Positions 1 through 9,979 of a stretch of DNA of 64,000 bases are shown piece by piece (position 1 is the first letter of the stretch; every line of letters starts with the position of its first letter). Under the pieces are notes generated by a model. It did not search any database and was not told the origin of the DNA. It saw nothing but the letters and a program-made list of their open reading frames with translations. Made by a program: the position numbers and the translations under genes. The stretch covers positions 62,001 to 126,000 of the forward strand of contig CADAOZ010000002.1 of assembly GCA_902789735.1 (NCBI GenBank), given 5' to 3'. The DNA comes from an uncultured Lachnospiraceae bacterium. Lineage in GTDB: Bacteria > Bacillota > Clostridia > Lachnospirales > Lachnospiraceae.

Positions 1-535
1 AAATACCGTTTCCGATTCCCTTGACAGTAATCTGCTCACCAATCCACATCAGGAAGGCACTGCCCGCGATCAGAGTCGCGATAACTGTAAGGCAGTTGAT
101 AATGCCTTTGTCCATCAGATAGCCGTTGTTGCGGAAGCCCCATGTCATGGCGGCAGCTTCCAGAGTAGCCAGACCGATTGTTACCCAACGGGTATACTTG
201 ATCATTTTTTTGCGGCCCTCTTCACCATCTCTCTGCATCTCTTCGAGACTGGGGAAGGCGATGGTCAGCAGCTGCATGATAATGGACGATGTAATATAGG
301 GGGTGATGTTCAGTGCCAGGATCGACATATTCAAGAAAGAGCCGCCTGTAAAAGCGTTCAGCAGGTTGGACGCGTCGCCGACGTTCTCATTAAACCAGTT
401 GGCAAACGCTGCGCTGTTGATGCCCGGTACCGGCAGCTGCGAACCGAAACGGATCACTACCATCATCAGAAATGTAAAGACCAGCTTTTCACGGATCTCC
501 TTTACTCTGAAGACGTTCTTTACCGATTCAAACAT
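1..535 (-). CDS. secY: Preprotein translocase subunit SecY (N-terminal part, cut by window edge)
   Basis: Channel subunit of the Sec translocon in the cytoplasmic membrane. The reading frame opens at ATG 533-535 (MFESVKNVFRVKEIREK) and runs without a stop to the window edge, giving 178 residues of a protein usually about 430 long. Visible SecY traits are the first membrane segment (LVFTFLMMVVIRFGSQLPVP), the plug-region sequence PGINSAAF, and GGSFLNMSILALNITPYITSS before the second segment. The start is preceded by GGAAAGG. It is the last visible gene of the spc part of the ribosomal operon, downstream of rplO. It is partial only because the window ends. Confidence 0.95.
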   Translation of the reverse strand, partial: MFESVKNVFRVKEIREKLVFTFLMMVVIRFGSQLPVPGINSAAFANWFNENVGDASNLLNAFTGGSFLNMSILALNITPYITSSIIMQLLTIAFPSLEEMQRDGEEGRKKMIKYTRWVTIGLATLEAAAMTWGFRNNGYLMDKGIINCLTVIATLIAGSAFLMWIGEQITVKGIGNGI

Positions 536-550
536 AAATATGACCTTTCC

Positions 551-620
551 AGATGAAGGAGCACTCCCTCATCTATGAGAAAATACAATAATCAGGGGGC
601 GCATGGGCAGCTCCCCCTGA
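551..620 (-). promoter_or_regulatory. Two hairpins between rplO and secY, possible attenuator
   Basis: In the transcript direction (minus), an 8-bp perfect stem TCAGGGGG/CCCCCTGA (592-620) follows the rplO stop and is trailed by a T-rich stretch (TTATTGTATTTT). A second imperfect stem, AGATGA-GG/CC-TCATCT (551-574), sits just before the secY ribosome-binding site. The first could act as a partial terminator that lowers secY relative to the ribosomal genes, and the second could affect secY translation. This is inference from shape only. Confidence 0.45.
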
Positions 621-636
621 AAAGCATTATCCTGAA

Positions 637-1077
637 TTATTCGACGACTTCTACAGTCCCGCCAAGGGCTTCGATCTTCTCTTTCGCGCCTTCGCTGACC
701 GCGTTCACCTTTACGGTCAGCTTCTTGGTGAGCTCACCGCCGATGACCTTGACGCCGTCCTTAACATCATAAATTACGCCGTTGTCGATCAGTGCCTGGA
801 TATCAATGACAGCACCGTCTTCAAACTTGTTTTCAAGCGAAGTCAGGGTTACAGCATTGATGTCTTTCTTGTTGTAGTTCTTGAAGCCTCTCTTGGGGAG
901 TCTTCTGTACAGAGGCATCTGGCCGCCTTCGAAACCGATTCTCGGTCTGCCGGAACGTGCCTTCTGTCCCTTGTGGCCATAGCCGGCTGTCTTGCCGTTT
1001 CCGGAAGCATGGCCGCGGCCGCGTCTGAATTTATTAGCAGTGGACCCTTTGGCAGGTCTTAAATTAGATAATTCCAT
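637..1077 (-). CDS. rplO: 50S ribosomal protein L15
   Basis: Large-subunit protein that binds 23S rRNA and helps late assembly. It has 146 residues, the usual L15 size. The basic, glycine-rich N-terminus (GRGHASGNGKTAGYGHKGQK) and the C-terminal block (GGELTKKLTVKVNAVSEGAK) are typical of the family. It lies 15 bp after rpmD and before secY, the standard spc order. An AGGAGG motif precedes the ATG. Confidence 0.97.
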   Translation of the reverse strand: MELSNLRPAKGSTANKFRRGRGHASGNGKTAGYGHKGQKARSGRPRIGFEGGQMPLYRRLPKRGFKNYNKKDINAVTLTSLENKFEDGAVIDIQALIDNGVIYDVKDGVKVIGGELTKKLTVKVNAVSEGAKEKIEALGGTVEVVE

Positions 1078-1092
1078 CTGTATACCTCCTGA

Positions 1093-1287
1093 TTAGTCCA
1101 GTTCCTCGACCTTGACCATATGGGAGATCTGTCTGATCTGGCCTCTGGTACATGCGTTATCGGGTAAAATGACAAAGCTGTTCAGCTTCTTAAATCCCAT
1201 GGATTCAACAATTTTTCTGTTCTTCGGAACAGCACCGATCTTGGATTTGATCAGTGTGATCTTCAGCTTTTTGGTGTTCTCAGCCAT
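1093..1287 (-). CDS. rpmD: 50S ribosomal protein L30
   Basis: Small large-subunit protein of 64 residues (MAENTKKLKITLIKSKIG to MVKVEELD). The frame stays open further upstream to 1356, but the ATG at 1287 has a good Shine-Dalgarno (AAGGAG) and gives the normal L30 length, so it is chosen. The conserved IGAVPKNRKIVESMGFKKLN core is clear. It lies between rpsE and rplO. Confidence 0.95.
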   Translation of the reverse strand: MAENTKKLKITLIKSKIGAVPKNRKIVESMGFKKLNSFVILPDNACTRGQIRQISHMVKVEELD

Positions 1288-1312
1288 TGTGATACTCCTT
1301 TCAGCAGACTTT

Positions 1313-1822
1313 TCAGCCCTTAATATCTGCAAGTGCTTTGCCGCGTGCTGCCGCAACTTCTTCCGGGACCTTCAGCTGGCTGAGGCCGCTAATGGTTGCG
1401 AGAACAACATTCTGCTTGTTGTTGGAGCCAAGAGATTTTGTTCTGATATTCTTGATTCCAGCAAGTTCGCATACGATACGGGCAGGGCCGCCTGCGATGA
1501 TACCGGTACCGTCAGGAGACTTCTTCAGAAGAACCTGGGCGGAGCCGTATTTGCCGATGAAATCATGAGAGATACTGTTTACTTCGTCCAGCGCTACGCT
1601 GACAAGGTTCTTGGCAGCATCTTCTCTGCCCTTACGGATTGCTTCGGGAATTTCTGTAGCCTTACCAAGGCCGGCACCGACATGACCGTTGCCGTCACCT
1701 ACAACAACCAGAGCTGTGAAACGCATGTTACGGCCGCCCTTTACGACTTTGGTAACACGCTTGATTGTAACGACCTTATCGGTCAGTTCAATCTGACTTG
1801 CATCAATCATTGCACGTTTCAT
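1313..1822 (-). CDS. rpsE: 30S ribosomal protein S5
   Basis: Small-subunit protein that shapes the decoding region and mRNA entry. It has 169 residues. The N-terminal double-stranded RNA-binding fold has the signature [21 protein letters not shown], and the C-terminal domain has [17 protein letters not shown]. It lies between rplR and rpmD. A second in-frame ATG four codons in is a possible start. Confidence 0.97.
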   Translation of the reverse strand: MKRAMIDASQIELTDKVVTIKRVTKVVKGGRNMRFTALVVVGDGNGHVGAGLGKATEIPEAIRKGREDAAKNLVSVALDEVNSISHDFIGKYGSAQVLLKKSPDGTGIIAGGPARIVCELAGIKNIRTKSLGSNNKQNVVLATISGLSQLKVPEEVAAARGKALADIKG

Positions 1823-1839
1823 GTGTAGTATCTCCCTTC

Positions 1840-2211
1840 TTAGAAATCAAGGCCAGCTTTACGGGCTGCCTCTGCAAGGGCTGCTACCTTGCCCTGATAG
1901 ATATAGCCGCCTCTGTCAAATACAACCTCAGTGATACCCTTCTCAACAGCTCTCTGGCCGATGACTTCGCCGACCTTGGCTGCTGCCGCGATATCGTCAG
2001 TGTTGTCCAGAGCGTCTCTGATCTCTTTCTCAACTGTTCCGGCGGCTGCAAGTGTCTTCTGCGCCTCATCATCGATGATCTGCGCGTACATGTGCTTATT
2101 GCTTCTGAAAACGGCTAAGCGCGGTCTTGATGCAGTACCGCTGATGTGACCACGGAGTCTTGCATGCTTTTTCTCGCGGATAGCTTTTCTGTTCTGTTTC
2201 TTAACCATCAC
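1840..2211 (-). CDS. rplR: 50S ribosomal protein L18
   Basis: 5S rRNA-binding protein of the central protuberance. It has 123 residues (122 if the second ATG is used). The N-terminal basic segment [19 protein letters not shown] and the core [20 protein letters not shown] identify L18. It lies between rplF and rpsE. Confidence 0.96.
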   Translation of the reverse strand: MMVKKQNRKAIREKKHARLRGHISGTASRPRLAVFRSNKHMYAQIIDDEAQKTLAAAGTVEKEIRDALDNTDDIAAAAKVGEVIGQRAVEKGITEVVFDRGGYIYQGKVAALAEAARKAGLDF

Positions 2212-2222
2212 TTATCTCCTAT

Positions 2223-2762
2223 TTATTTCTTACCTGTCTTACCAACCTTACGTCTGATGTGCTCATCAGAGTACTTGATACCCTTGCCCTTATAAGGCTC
2301 AGGTTTTCTCTTTTCACGGATGTTGGCAGCATGCTGACCGACAAGTTCTTTATCAATACCCGCAACAGTAATAACGTTACCGTTTACAGATGTCTCAATT
2401 CCGTCAGGATCGACCATCTCGATCGGGTGAGAATATCCTAAGTTAAGTGTCAGGGTCTTTCCGGCTTTGGCTGCTCTGTAACCTACGCCGTTGACTTCCA
2501 GCTTCTTCTCAAATCCCTTGTCAACGCCGGTCACCATGTTGTTGAGCAGGCTTCTGGTCAGACCGTGCAGGGATTTTTCCTTCTTCAAATCGTTGGGTCT
2601 TTCGATTGTAATAACGCCGTCATTCACGGAAATCTTCATTTCCTTCGGCAGAACCCTGGAGAGTTCTCCTTTGGGTCCCTTCACAGTCACTTTATTATTT
2701 TCTGCTACTTCAACGGTAACGCCCGCGGGAATAGCGATTGGCATTTTACCTATACGTGACAT
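2223..2762 (-). CDS. rplF: 50S ribosomal protein L6
   Basis: Large-subunit protein next to the sarcin-ricin loop. It has 179 residues in two homologous domains. [15 protein letters not shown] opens the protein, and the family signature [11 protein letters not shown] is near the C-terminus. An AGGAGG box precedes the start. The spacer to rpsH is about 100 bp, longer than most spc gaps here. Confidence 0.97.
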   Translation of the reverse strand: MSRIGKMPIAIPAGVTVEVAENNKVTVKGPKGELSRVLPKEMKISVNDGVITIERPNDLKKEKSLHGLTRSLLNNMVTGVDKGFEKKLEVNGVGYRAAKAGKTLTLNLGYSHPIEMVDPDGIETSVNGNVITVAGIDKELVGQHAANIREKRKPEPYKGKGIKYSDEHIRRKVGKTGKK

Positions 2763-2864
2763 GCCCGTACCTCCTGATAAATTCTTTTATGATTGCGACG
2801 GATCACCGGCTCAGTCATCACGGCGATCCGCGACCGGACAGCTGTCTGTCCTGTTCCGGTCAGA

Positions 2865-3266
2865 TTACCAAATGAACGCAAGGACTTCGCCGCCGACCTG
2901 CAGCTCTCTTGCCTTCTTATCTGTGATCACACCCTGGTTGGTGGAAAGGATGGCGATTCCCAGTCCGTCCAGTACCTTGGGCACTTCGTTCTTGCCGGCA
3001 TAAACACGAAGACCGGGCTTGGAGATTCTCTTCAGACCTGTGATGATACGGTCATTCTTGTCCGCGCCGTACTTCAGTGTAATACGGATATCCTTGAAAT
3101 TGCCGTTGTCGACCAGGTCGACCTTCTTTACATAACCTTCGTCAAGCAGAATCTGCGCGATGGACAGCTTCATTTTGGAAGAAGGGATATCAACTGTATC
3201 ATGTTTTGCAGTATTCGCGTTACGGATTCTTGTAAGCATATCTGCAATAGGATCACTCATTGTCAT
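2865..3266 (-). CDS. rpsH: 30S ribosomal protein S8
   Basis: 16S rRNA central-domain binder, 133 residues. The open frame reaches to 3422, but the protein plainly begins at [18 protein letters not shown]. The ATG at 3266 lies about 9 nt after GGAGG, so it is preferred over the ATG two codons later. The C-terminal [14 protein letters not shown] matches S8. The upstream 175-nt spacer holds two hairpins. Confidence 0.95.
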   Translation of the reverse strand: MTMSDPIADMLTRIRNANTAKHDTVDIPSSKMKLSIAQILLDEGYVKKVDLVDNGNFKDIRITLKYGADKNDRIITGLKRISKPGLRVYAGKNEVPKVLDGLGIAILSTNQGVITDKKARELQVGGEVLAFIW

Positions 3267-3323
3267 TTTGAATTTCCTCCTGTTGAATGATTGAGTTCTC
3301 CCGGTAATGAACCGGGCCTGCAT

Positions 3324-3400
3324 CTGCCGCCGGGCGGCAGTCCCGAACATCGGATACCGAATACCGGTAATATACGGATCTGTTTTCCCCAGATCCCGTA
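3324..3400 (-). promoter_or_regulatory. Hairpin pair in the rpsN-rpsH spacer
   Basis: The 175-nt gap between rpsN and rpsH is long for this operon. It carries two stems: a 9-bp stem with one bulge joining 3373-3381 to 3391-3400, and a perfect 7-bp stem CTGCCGC/GCGGCAG (3324-3340) with a 3-nt loop. Neither is followed by a T-run in the transcript direction, so RNA processing or translational control of rpsH is more likely than termination. S8 is a known autoregulator of spc operons in enterobacteria; whether this element does so is unknown. Confidence 0.4.
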
Positions 3401-3441
3401 TCCCCGACCGCAGGCAGTTCATTCAGACCTTTGTCTGCGAT

Positions 3442-3627
3442 TTACCAGGATGCTTTCTTAACGCCGGGAATCTGACCCTTGTAAGCCAGCTCACGGAAAC
3501 AGATTCTGCAGATACCATATTTCTTTAAAACAGAATGCGGGCGGCCGCAGATTCTGCAGCGAGAATAAGCTCTTGTTGAGAACTTCGGTTTTGCCTGCTG
3601 TTTAACCTTCATGGATGTCTTTGCCAT
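3442..3627 (-). CDS. rpsN: 30S ribosomal protein S14 type Z (zinc-binding)
   Basis: Small-subunit head protein of 61 residues, the short zinc-ribbon form usual in Gram-positive bacteria. Two CxxC pairs are visible (CRIC at about residues 24-27 and CRIC at 40-43), which ligate zinc. It lies between rplE and rpsH. The short C- form that replaces it in zinc starvation is not in this window. Confidence 0.97.
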   Translation of the reverse strand: MAKTSMKVKQQAKPKFSTRAYSRCRICGRPHSVLKKYGICRICFRELAYKGQIPGVKKASW

Positions 3628-3659
3628 GTCAACCTCCTAATATCTTTCGAACCGGCCGC

Positions 3660-4205
3660 TTACTGCCTTGCGAAAGGCATATTGAACAGTCTGAGCAGTT
3701 CACGGGCCTCTTCATCGGTATGCGCGGTAGTGGTAAAGATGATGTCCATACCGCGAACCTTGTCGACCTTGTCATATTCGATTTCCGGGAAAATCAGCTG
3801 CTCTTTGATGCCCAGGGCATAGTTGCCTCTGCCGTCAAAAGCGTTGGGATTCACACCGCGGAAGTCACGGACACGAGGAAGTGCCAGGTTGACCAGTCTG
3901 TCAAGGAATTCATACATTCTGTCGCCGCGCAGTGTAACTTTGCAGCCGATGGCCATGCCTTCCCTGATCTTGAAGTTAGCGATAGACTTTTTGGCTCTGG
4001 TCTTAACGACCTTCTGGCCTGTAATGGTCTCCAGATCTTTGATAGCGGAGTCCAGAACCTTCTCGTTCTCCTTCGCTTCGCCGATCGCCATATTTACTGT
4101 GATTTTATCAAGCTTCGGCACCTGCATAACGTTGGTGTAGCCGAACTTCTTCGTGAGTGCTTCACGAATTTCTGTATTGTACTGTTCTTTCAGTCTGCTG
4201 CTCAC
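3660..4205 (-). CDS. rplE: 50S ribosomal protein L5
   Basis: 5S rRNA-binding protein that contacts P-site tRNA. It has 181 residues. The conserved segments [19 protein letters not shown] and [16 protein letters not shown] are present, and it ends in the usual [17 protein letters not shown]. It lies between rplX and rpsN. Confidence 0.97.
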   Translation of the reverse strand: MSSRLKEQYNTEIREALTKKFGYTNVMQVPKLDKITVNMAIGEAKENEKVLDSAIKDLETITGQKVVKTRAKKSIANFKIREGMAIGCKVTLRGDRMYEFLDRLVNLALPRVRDFRGVNPNAFDGRGNYALGIKEQLIFPEIEYDKVDKVRGMDIIFTTTAHTDEEARELLRLFNMPFARQ

Positions 4206-4234
4206 GCTTAAGACCTCCTTTCGTTATCAGTCGA

Positions 4235-4567
4235 TCACTTTCTCTTGCTGGATGTGATTTCGTCAATGATCTTGCCTGTTTTTCTGGCGTAGCGATACTT
4301 CTTGCCGTTCTCAAATTTGAAACCGACGCGAGTAGGAGTGCCGTCTACGACCAGCATAACATTGGAGATGTCCATAGCAGCTTCTACCTGTGTAATGCCG
4401 CCATTCTGGTTGGCCATGGAAGGCTTGTTGTGCTTTGTGACCATGTTGGCGCCTTCGACAGTAACTCTGTTTTTCTTACGGTCAATCGCAATGACTTTGC
4501 CTTCTCTGCCAATGCTCTTGCCGGCGATGACCCTTACGGTATCACCAATTCTGATTTTTAAAGCCAT
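4235..4567 (-). CDS. rplX: 50S ribosomal protein L24
   Basis: Assembly-initiating large-subunit protein of 110 residues. The KOW motif is at the N-terminus (IGDTVRVIAGKSIGREGKVI), followed by VEGANMVTKHNKPS. It lies 14 bp downstream of rplN, with an AAGGAGG-type Shine-Dalgarno in the spacer. Confidence 0.97.
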   Translation of the reverse strand: MALKIRIGDTVRVIAGKSIGREGKVIAIDRKKNRVTVEGANMVTKHNKPSMANQNGGITQVEAAMDISNVMLVVDGTPTRVGFKFENGKKYRYARKTGKIIDEITSSKRK

Positions 4568-4581
4568 TTGCCTTGTCCTCC

Positions 4582-4950
4582 TTATAATACTTCAGGAGCC
4601 AGGGAAAGGATCTTCATATACTTCTTGTCACGAAGCTCTCTCGCCACAGGTCCAAAAATACGGGTTCCCTGAGGGGTCAGGTCATCCTTGATGATGACAG
4701 CTGCGTTCTCATCAAATCTGATATAAGAGCCGTCTTTTCTGCGGGTAGTATTAACTGTGCGGACAACAACTGCCTTGACAACGTCGCCCTTCTTTACAAC
4801 GCCACCCGGCGTTGCGTCTTTAACGGTCGCGATGATCGTATCGCCGATTCTGGCATATCTTCTTGTAGAACCGCCGCAAACTCTGATGCACAGCAGTTCC
4901 TTGGCACCGGTATTGTCAGCGACCCTGAGTCTGCTTTCCTGTTGAATCAT
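4582..4950 (-). CDS. rplN: 50S ribosomal protein L14
   Basis: 23S rRNA-binding protein of the subunit interface. It has 122 residues ([20 protein letters not shown]), and the L14 signature [17 protein letters not shown] is close to the start. It is followed by rplX. The 96-nt gap to rpsQ upstream carries a GC-rich imperfect hairpin near 4973-4993. Confidence 0.97.
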   Translation of the reverse strand: MIQQESRLRVADNTGAKELLCIRVCGGSTRRYARIGDTIIATVKDATPGGVVKKGDVVKAVVVRTVNTTRRKDGSYIRFDENAAVIIKDDLTPQGTRIFGPVARELRDKKYMKILSLAPEVL

Positions 4951-5046
4951 AGTTGTATTCCTTTCTCTATCCGGCCGCCCCGGTCAGGGGGCCGTTCGAT
5001 AAATTCGCACCGAATACGATAGAACTGTTATCTGATGGCCGGTGAC

Positions 5047-5301
5047 TTAGCGAGCTTTCTCAACTACGGATACAAGTCTCCATCTCTTGGTCTTGGACAG
5101 GGGCCTGGTCTCCATAACCTTTACTGTATCGCCAACGCCGCACTCATTGTTCTCATCATGTGCGGTCAGCTTGTATGTCCTCTTAACGATCTTACCGATT
5201 ACGGGATGCTTAACATGGTCCTCGATCGCTACGACAATTGTCTTGTCCATCTTGTCGCTGACGACTTTGCCGATACGGACTTTTCTAAGATTTCTTTCCA
5301 C
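5047..5301 (-). CDS. rpsQ: 30S ribosomal protein S17
   Basis: 16S rRNA 5'-domain binder of 84 residues with an OB fold. The characteristic [17 protein letters not shown] is near the N-terminus, and [20 protein letters not shown] is the S17 signature. It lies between rpmC and rplN. Confidence 0.97.
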   Translation of the reverse strand: MERNLRKVRIGKVVSDKMDKTIVVAIEDHVKHPVIGKIVKRTYKLTAHDENNECGVGDTVKVMETRPLSKTKRWRLVSVVEKAR

Positions 5302-5329
5302 GTTTATCTCCTTTCCGTACGATTCCGGC

Positions 5330-5530
5330 TTACTCTGCCTTGCTGCTCATAACTGTCTGGATCCTGGCGATGTTCCTGCGGACTTCGGTGATCCTTGCAG
5401 TGTTCTGCAGCTGGTTTGTAGCGTTCTGGAATCTCAGATTAAAGAGTTCTTTTTTCGCGGATACCAGCTCCTGGGCCAGCTCATCCACGGATTTAGCTTT
5501 CAGTTCTTCTAAATATGTCGTACTTTTCAT
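5330..5530 (-). CDS. rpmC: 50S ribosomal protein L29
   Basis: Small helical protein at the nascent-chain exit, 66 residues. The start [18 protein letters not shown] is chosen because its ATG overlaps the rplP stop by one base (TAATG), which points to translational coupling; the longer open frame to 5572 lies inside rplP. The core [11 protein letters not shown]-type helix ([17 protein letters not shown]) is clear. Confidence 0.95.
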   Translation of the reverse strand: MKSTTYLEELKAKSVDELAQELVSAKKELFNLRFQNATNQLQNTARITEVRRNIARIQTVMSSKAE

Positions 5531-5955
5531 TATGCTTCGACCTCCAGATCTGCCTTGGAAACGATCTTGCACTTGCAGGGCAGCTTGTGCATTGCAAGAC
5601 GCAGCGCTTCTTTGGCGGTTGCTTCAGGGACGCCAGCGATTTCAAACATGACTCTGCCGGGCTTGACTACTGCTACCCAGTATTCGACAGCGCCTTTACC
5701 GGAACCCATTCGAACTTCAGCGGGCTTCTTTGTAACAGGCTTATCAGGGAAGATCTTGATCCAGACCTTACCGCCTCTCTTGATGTAACGTGTCATGGCG
5801 ACTCGGGCTGCCTCGATCTGATTGGACTTGATCCAGCAAGGTTCGGTCGCGACCAGACCGTATTCGCCGTAAGCAATCTTGGTTCCTCTGGAAGGAGTAC
5901 CTGCCATGCTGCCACGGAACTGTTTACGATATTTGACTCTTTTAGGCATTAACAT
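5530..5955 (-). CDS. rplP: 50S ribosomal protein L16
   Basis: Large-subunit protein near the A-site tRNA elbow. The core begins [17 protein letters not shown], and the signature [17 protein letters not shown] is present. The first ATG (5955) has the best spaced GGGAG box and gives 141 residues; starting two codons later gives 139, the more usual N-terminus. It overlaps rpmC by one base. Confidence 0.96.
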   Translation of the reverse strand: MLMPKRVKYRKQFRGSMAGTPSRGTKIAYGEYGLVATEPCWIKSNQIEAARVAMTRYIKRGGKVWIKIFPDKPVTKKPAEVRMGSGKGAVEYWVAVVKPGRVMFEIAGVPEATAKEALRLAMHKLPCKCKIVSKADLEVEA

Positions 5956-5975
5956 AGTTGTTTGCTCCCTTCCTA

Positions 5976-6638
5976 TTATTCTGCAGCTTTAGCTGCCTTG
6001 TCTGCGGGCTTTGCAGGAAGTACCTCGCCCTTGTAGATCCAGACTTTGACGCCGACCTTACCATAGGTAGTATCAGCTTCCGCGAAGCCGTAGTCGATAT
6101 CGGCACGCAGTGTCTGAAGCGGAATGGTTCCCTCGGAATAAGACTCTGTACGGGCAATATCAGCACCGCCCAGACGGCCGCTGCAGGCGGTCTTGATGCC
6201 GAGCGCGCCATTCTTCATGGTCCTGCCCATGGCGGACTTCATGGCACGGCGGAAGGAAACACGGTTCTCAAGCTGCTGCGCGATATTCTCAGCGACCAGC
6301 TGCGCGTCCTTATCGGGGCGCTTGATCTCCTTGATATCAAGGCTGACCTTCTTGCCGGTCAGCTTTGTCAGCTGGGCGCGGGTCTTTTCGATCTCAGCGC
6401 CGCCCTTGCCGATGATCACGCCGGGCTTTGCCGCGTAAACGATAACTCTGACTCTGCCGGATGCTCTCTCAACTTCGATCTTGGAGACACTGGCATTGTA
6501 TAATTTCTTTTTCAGAAACTTTCTGATATTGTAGTCTTCAACCAGAAGGTCTGAGAAATCACCTTCAGCGTACCATCTGGAATCCCAGTCCTTAATGACG
6601 CCGACTCTCAGACCGTGAGGATTAACTTTCTGTCCCAT
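5976..6638 (-). CDS. rpsC: 30S ribosomal protein S3
   Basis: Forms the mRNA entry tunnel with S4 and S5. It has 220 residues. The N-terminal [20 protein letters not shown], the type II KH domain with IIGKGG at about residues 75-80, and the C-terminal [13 protein letters not shown] are all present. It lies between rplV and rplP. Confidence 0.98.
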   Translation of the reverse strand: MGQKVNPHGLRVGVIKDWDSRWYAEGDFSDLLVEDYNIRKFLKKKLYNASVSKIEVERASGRVRVIVYAAKPGVIIGKGGAEIEKTRAQLTKLTGKKVSLDIKEIKRPDKDAQLVAENIAQQLENRVSFRRAMKSAMGRTMKNGALGIKTACSGRLGGADIARTESYSEGTIPLQTLRADIDYGFAEADTTYGKVGVKVWIYKGEVLPAKPADKAAKAAE

Positions 6639-6663
6639 TAAAGGCTCCTTTCTGTCTCCTAAA

Positions 6664-7074
6664 TTACTTTGCTTCGTCCTTTACTTCATCAAGGACGATC
6701 CAGATATTGCTCATTCTCTTCAGAATCCTGTAGGCTCTGCCCTGTGCCCTGGGCCGGATCCTCTTCATGGTGGGACCGTCACAGGCGCGGCACTCGGCAA
6801 TGTAGAGCTTGTCGGGGTTCATGCCCATGTTATTGGTGGCATTCGCTTCTGCGGAATTGAGTAATTTAAGAATAACTTCTGAAGCGTATCTTGTGTTATA
6901 TGTAAGGATTCCCTTCGCCTCTGCTACGCTCTTGCCTCTGATGGCATCCAGTACGAAGCAGGCTTTCTGAACGGGAACTCTCGCGTAAGAAAGCTTCGCA
7001 TGAGGTCTGGTTTCCCTCTGCTCGGCATTTCTTGTTACTTTGAATTGGGTTCTACTGCCTTTCTCTTTAGACAT
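6664..7074 (-). CDS. rplV: 50S ribosomal protein L22
   Basis: Exit-tunnel constriction protein, 136 residues. After a variable 20-residue N-terminal tail comes the conserved [20 protein letters not shown]. The beta-hairpin loop [17 protein letters not shown] reaches into the tunnel and is where macrolide-resistance changes occur in other species. It lies between rpsS and rpsC. Confidence 0.97.
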   Translation of the reverse strand: MSKEKGSRTQFKVTRNAEQRETRPHAKLSYARVPVQKACFVLDAIRGKSVAEAKGILTYNTRYASEVILKLLNSAEANATNNMGMNPDKLYIAECRACDGPTMKRIRPRAQGRAYRILKRMSNIWIVLDEVKDEAK

Positions 7075-7133
7075 AGATCCGTCCTCCTTTTATCCGTATA
7101 TCGGTCAATCCGATCCAGATCTCTGTTTTCTGA

Positions 7134-7418
7134 TTATCTGGATCTTCTTTCGTCCTTATTGTTACCTGCATGGCCTCTGTAAGTCCTTGTCATAACGAAC
7201 TCGCCAAGTTTATGTCCGACCATGTCTTCTGTGATATAGACCGGAACATGCTTGCGTCCGTCATGAACCGCAATGGTGTGGCCTACGAAAGACGGGAAAA
7301 TGGTGGAGCGGCGGGACCATGTCTTAATGACGGTCTTTTCGCCGGATGCGTTCAGCGCATCAACCTTCTTTAACAGATGTCCATCTGCGAAGGGTCCCTT
7401 CTTTAATGATCTTGCCAT
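7134..7418 (-). CDS. rpsS: 30S ribosomal protein S19
   Basis: Small-subunit head protein that contacts the A-site finger. It has 94 residues: [20 protein letters not shown] at the N-terminus, then the signature [20 protein letters not shown] and GKLGEF-type sequence ([18 protein letters not shown]). It lies between rplB and rplV. Confidence 0.97.
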   Translation of the reverse strand: MARSLKKGPFADGHLLKKVDALNASGEKTVIKTWSRRSTIFPSFVGHTIAVHDGRKHVPVYITEDMVGHKLGEFVMTRTYRGHAGNNKDERRSR

Positions 7419-7434
7419 GGTTCAACCTCCTTCA

Positions 7435-8271
7435 TTATTTCTTGTTGCCGCCTCTTCTTCTCACAATCAGCTTATCGGAAGCTTTCTTCCGGCGTGTCTT
7501 GTGACCAAGAGCAGGCTTGCCCCAGGGAGTGCAGGGCCCGGGACGTCCGACAGGTGCCTTACCTTCACCACCGCCATGAGGATGGTCATTGGGGTTCATG
7601 ACAGAGCCTCTGACTGTAGGACGGATGCCCATGTGCCGTTTACGACCGGCCTTACCATAGTTAATGAGGTTGTGATCAATGTTGCCAAGAACGCCGATGG
7701 TCGCTCTGCAGTCCTTGGGAACCATTCTCATCTCACCGGAGGGAAGACGAAGGGTGACATATTTGCCTTCCTTAGCCATCAGCTGCGCGGATGTGCCGGC
7801 GCTTCTGACCAGCTGGCCGCCCTTACCGGGATACAGTTCAATGTTGTGTACCTGTGTACCAACAGGAATCGCTGTCAGAGGCAGGCAGTTGCCAACTCTG
7901 ATTTCGGCTTCGGGTCCATTCATGACCTTCATGCCGTCTGTCAGGCCCTGAGGTGCCAGGATGTAGGACTTCTCACCGTCTTCATAGCAGATCAGCGCGA
8001 TATTGGCTGTTCTGTTGGGATCATACTCGATGCCGATTACGGTTGCGTGGATGTTGTCTTTACGCCTTCTGAAATCCACCAGTCTGTATTTTCTTCTGCT
8101 GCCGCCGCCATGATGTCTGACTGTGATCTTACCCTGGTTGTTGCGGCCAGCGTTCTTCTTCAGAGAAGTGACCAGAGACTTTTCGGGAGTCTTCTTGGTG
8201 ATCTCAGCGAAATCAGAACCAGTCATATTTCGTCTGGAGGGGGTATAAGCGGTATATTTCTTAATTCCCAT
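7435..8271 (-). CDS. rplB: 50S ribosomal protein L2
   Basis: Peptidyl-transferase-proximal rRNA-binding protein. It has 278 residues with an OB/SH3-like pair of domains and the near-universal C-terminal motif [16 protein letters not shown] containing the conserved histidine. It lies between rplW and rpsS. Confidence 0.98.
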   Translation of the reverse strand: MGIKKYTAYTPSRRNMTGSDFAEITKKTPEKSLVTSLKKNAGRNNQGKITVRHHGGGSRRKYRLVDFRRRKDNIHATVIGIEYDPNRTANIALICYEDGEKSYILAPQGLTDGMKVMNGPEAEIRVGNCLPLTAIPVGTQVHNIELYPGKGGQLVRSAGTSAQLMAKEGKYVTLRLPSGEMRMVPKDCRATIGVLGNIDHNLINYGKAGRKRHMGIRPTVRGSVMNPNDHPHGGGEGKAPVGRPGPCTPWGKPALGHKTRRKKASDKLIVRRRGGNKK

Positions 8272-8347
8272 GATTTGCGTTCTCCTTAATTTTTGTGCGC
8301 CGCGGCTATACTTTTGCAGCCGCAGTCATTATTTCACAGCTCTTTGA

Positions 8348-8653
8348 TCAAAGGCCGGTGAAGATTTCGATGTCCTTGCTGTCCTCAGTAAGGAATACAT
8401 ACGCTTTTTTGGTCTTTGCTGTCTCGCCGAAGCGGAAGCTGCCTCTGACCCTTTTCTTCTTGCCCTTGCAGTTCATTGTATTGACACGGGCAACCTTGAC
8501 GCCGTCAAACATTCTTTCAACAGCTGTCTTGATCTGAAACTTGTTGGCATCCGGATGTACGAGGAAAACGTATTTCTTTTCAGCCATAGCTGCCATGCTC
8601 TTTTCACTGATGACAGGCTTTAAAATAATATCGTAATATTCGAGAGTCGCCAT
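8348..8653 (-). CDS. rplW: 50S ribosomal protein L23
   Basis: Exit-tunnel rim protein that docks trigger factor and SRP. It has 101 residues ([21 protein letters not shown] and the C-terminal [17 protein letters not shown]). Its ATG overlaps the rplD stop by one base at 8653, indicating coupled translation. Confidence 0.96.
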   Translation of the reverse strand: MATLEYYDIILKPVISEKSMAAMAEKKYVFLVHPDANKFQIKTAVERMFDGVKVARVNTMNCKGKKKRVRGSFRFGETAKTKKAYVFLTEDSKDIEIFTGL

Positions 8654-9276
8654 TATGCATATACCTCCTCGATCTTCGCGACAGCATCCTTTGTCAGGAC
8701 GACTGTCTTAGCGTTCATAATGTCATAAACATTAAGAATGGAAGCCTCGGTAGTAACTACCTTGGCAAGGTTTCTTGCGGATTTGACAACGATATCGTCC
8801 TTTTCTGCCGTAACGACCAGTGCCTTGTCAGCTGCCTTGATGTTGCCAAGGATCCTGATCATCTCTTTTGTCTTGATCTCATTGAGCTTGAGTTCGTCAA
8901 GCACGATGACTCTGTCGTTCTGAACACTGTCTGTCAGAGCGGACTTCAGAGCGATCCTCTTTTCCTTCTTGTTCATCTTGAAGGAATAGTCACGGGGCTG
9001 GGGAGCAAACACAACGCCGCCGCCTGTGAACTGGGGAGATCTGGTTGAGCCCTGTCTTGCGTGACCGGTGCCCTTCTGTCTGTAGGGCTTCTTGCCGCCG
9101 CCGCTGACTTCTGAGCGGGTCTTGGCTTTCTGTGTTCCCTGGCGTCTGTTTGCCAGATACTGAACAACCGCCATATGGACCAGATGCTCGTTTACATCAA
9201 TTCCGAAGACCGCATCGTTCAGTTCGATGGTACCGACTGCGGCACCTTCCATATTTAATACAGATACGTTAGCCAT
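8653..9276 (-). CDS. rplD: 50S ribosomal protein L4
   Basis: Tunnel-constriction protein and, in several bacteria, autoregulator of the S10 operon. It has 207 residues with the extended loop [20 protein letters not shown] that reaches the tunnel wall. It lies between rplC and rplW. A possible target for L4 feedback is the 250-nt leader upstream of rpsJ, but I see no proof of this. Confidence 0.97.
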   Translation of the reverse strand: MANVSVLNMEGAAVGTIELNDAVFGIDVNEHLVHMAVVQYLANRRQGTQKAKTRSEVSGGGKKPYRQKGTGHARQGSTRSPQFTGGGVVFAPQPRDYSFKMNKKEKRIALKSALTDSVQNDRVIVLDELKLNEIKTKEMIRILGNIKAADKALVVTAEKDDIVVKSARNLAKVVTTEASILNVYDIMNAKTVVLTKDAVAKIEEVYA

Positions 9277-9295
9277 CTGTCATCCTCCTTTCCCG

Positions 9296-9979
9296 TTATG
9301 CCTCTGCCTTTGTGGTCTCTTTGATGGTGATGAGGCCCTTCTTCGGTCCGGGAACCGCGCCCTTGACCAGAATCAGATTCTTTTCGGCATCGACTTTAAC
9401 TACTTCCAGGTTCTTGATGGTGACCTGAACGGAACCCATGTGTCCGGGCATTCCCTTTCCTTTGAAGACTCTGCTCGGATCGGAAGAGGAACCGTTGGAA
9501 CCCTGATGACGATGGAATTTGGAACCGTGTCCCATAGGGCCTCTGTGCTGGCCGTGACGCTTGATGGCGCCCTGGAAGCCTTTGCCCTTTGTAACAGCGG
9601 TAACATCGATCTTATCGCCTTCAGCAAAGATATCAGCCTTGATCTCGCCGCCCAGCTCATACTCGGAAGCGTTCTCAAACTTGAACTCCTGGACAAATTT
9701 TCTGACAGGAGCGCCGGCCTTTTTGAAATGGCCCTGCATGGCCTTGCCTACGCCGTGGCGGTGGGCAACTTCCTTCTTGCCGGAACCGGACTTTGTCGTA
9801 ATTCTTTCTTTGGCTTCGCCAAAACCTACCTGAACCGCTTCATAGCCGTCGTTCTCAATGGTCTTGACCTGAGTAACAACGCAGGGGCCTGCTTCAAGAA
9901 CAGTAACAGGTACCAGAGTACCGTCTTCCTTGAAGATCTGCGTCATACCGATTTTGGTTGCTAAAATCGCTTTCTTCAT
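9296..9979 (-). CDS. rplC: 50S ribosomal protein L3
   Basis: Early assembly protein close to the peptidyl transferase centre, 227 residues. The start is set at [16 protein letters not shown] because it matches the family, with GAGGT upstream; the longer frame to 10036 does not. The signature [20 protein letters not shown] is present. The 362-nt gap to rpsJ upstream is unusually long for adjacent S10-operon genes. Confidence 0.96.
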   Translation of the reverse strand: MKKAILATKIGMTQIFKEDGTLVPVTVLEAGPCVVTQVKTIENDGYEAVQVGFGEAKERITTKSGSGKKEVAHRHGVGKAMQGHFKKAGAPVRKFVQEFKFENASEYELGGEIKADIFAEGDKIDVTAVTKGKGFQGAIKRHGQHRGPMGHGSKFHRHQGSNGSSSDPSRVFKGKGMPGHMGSVQVTIKNLEVVKVDAEKNLILVKGAVPGPKKGLITIKETTKAEA

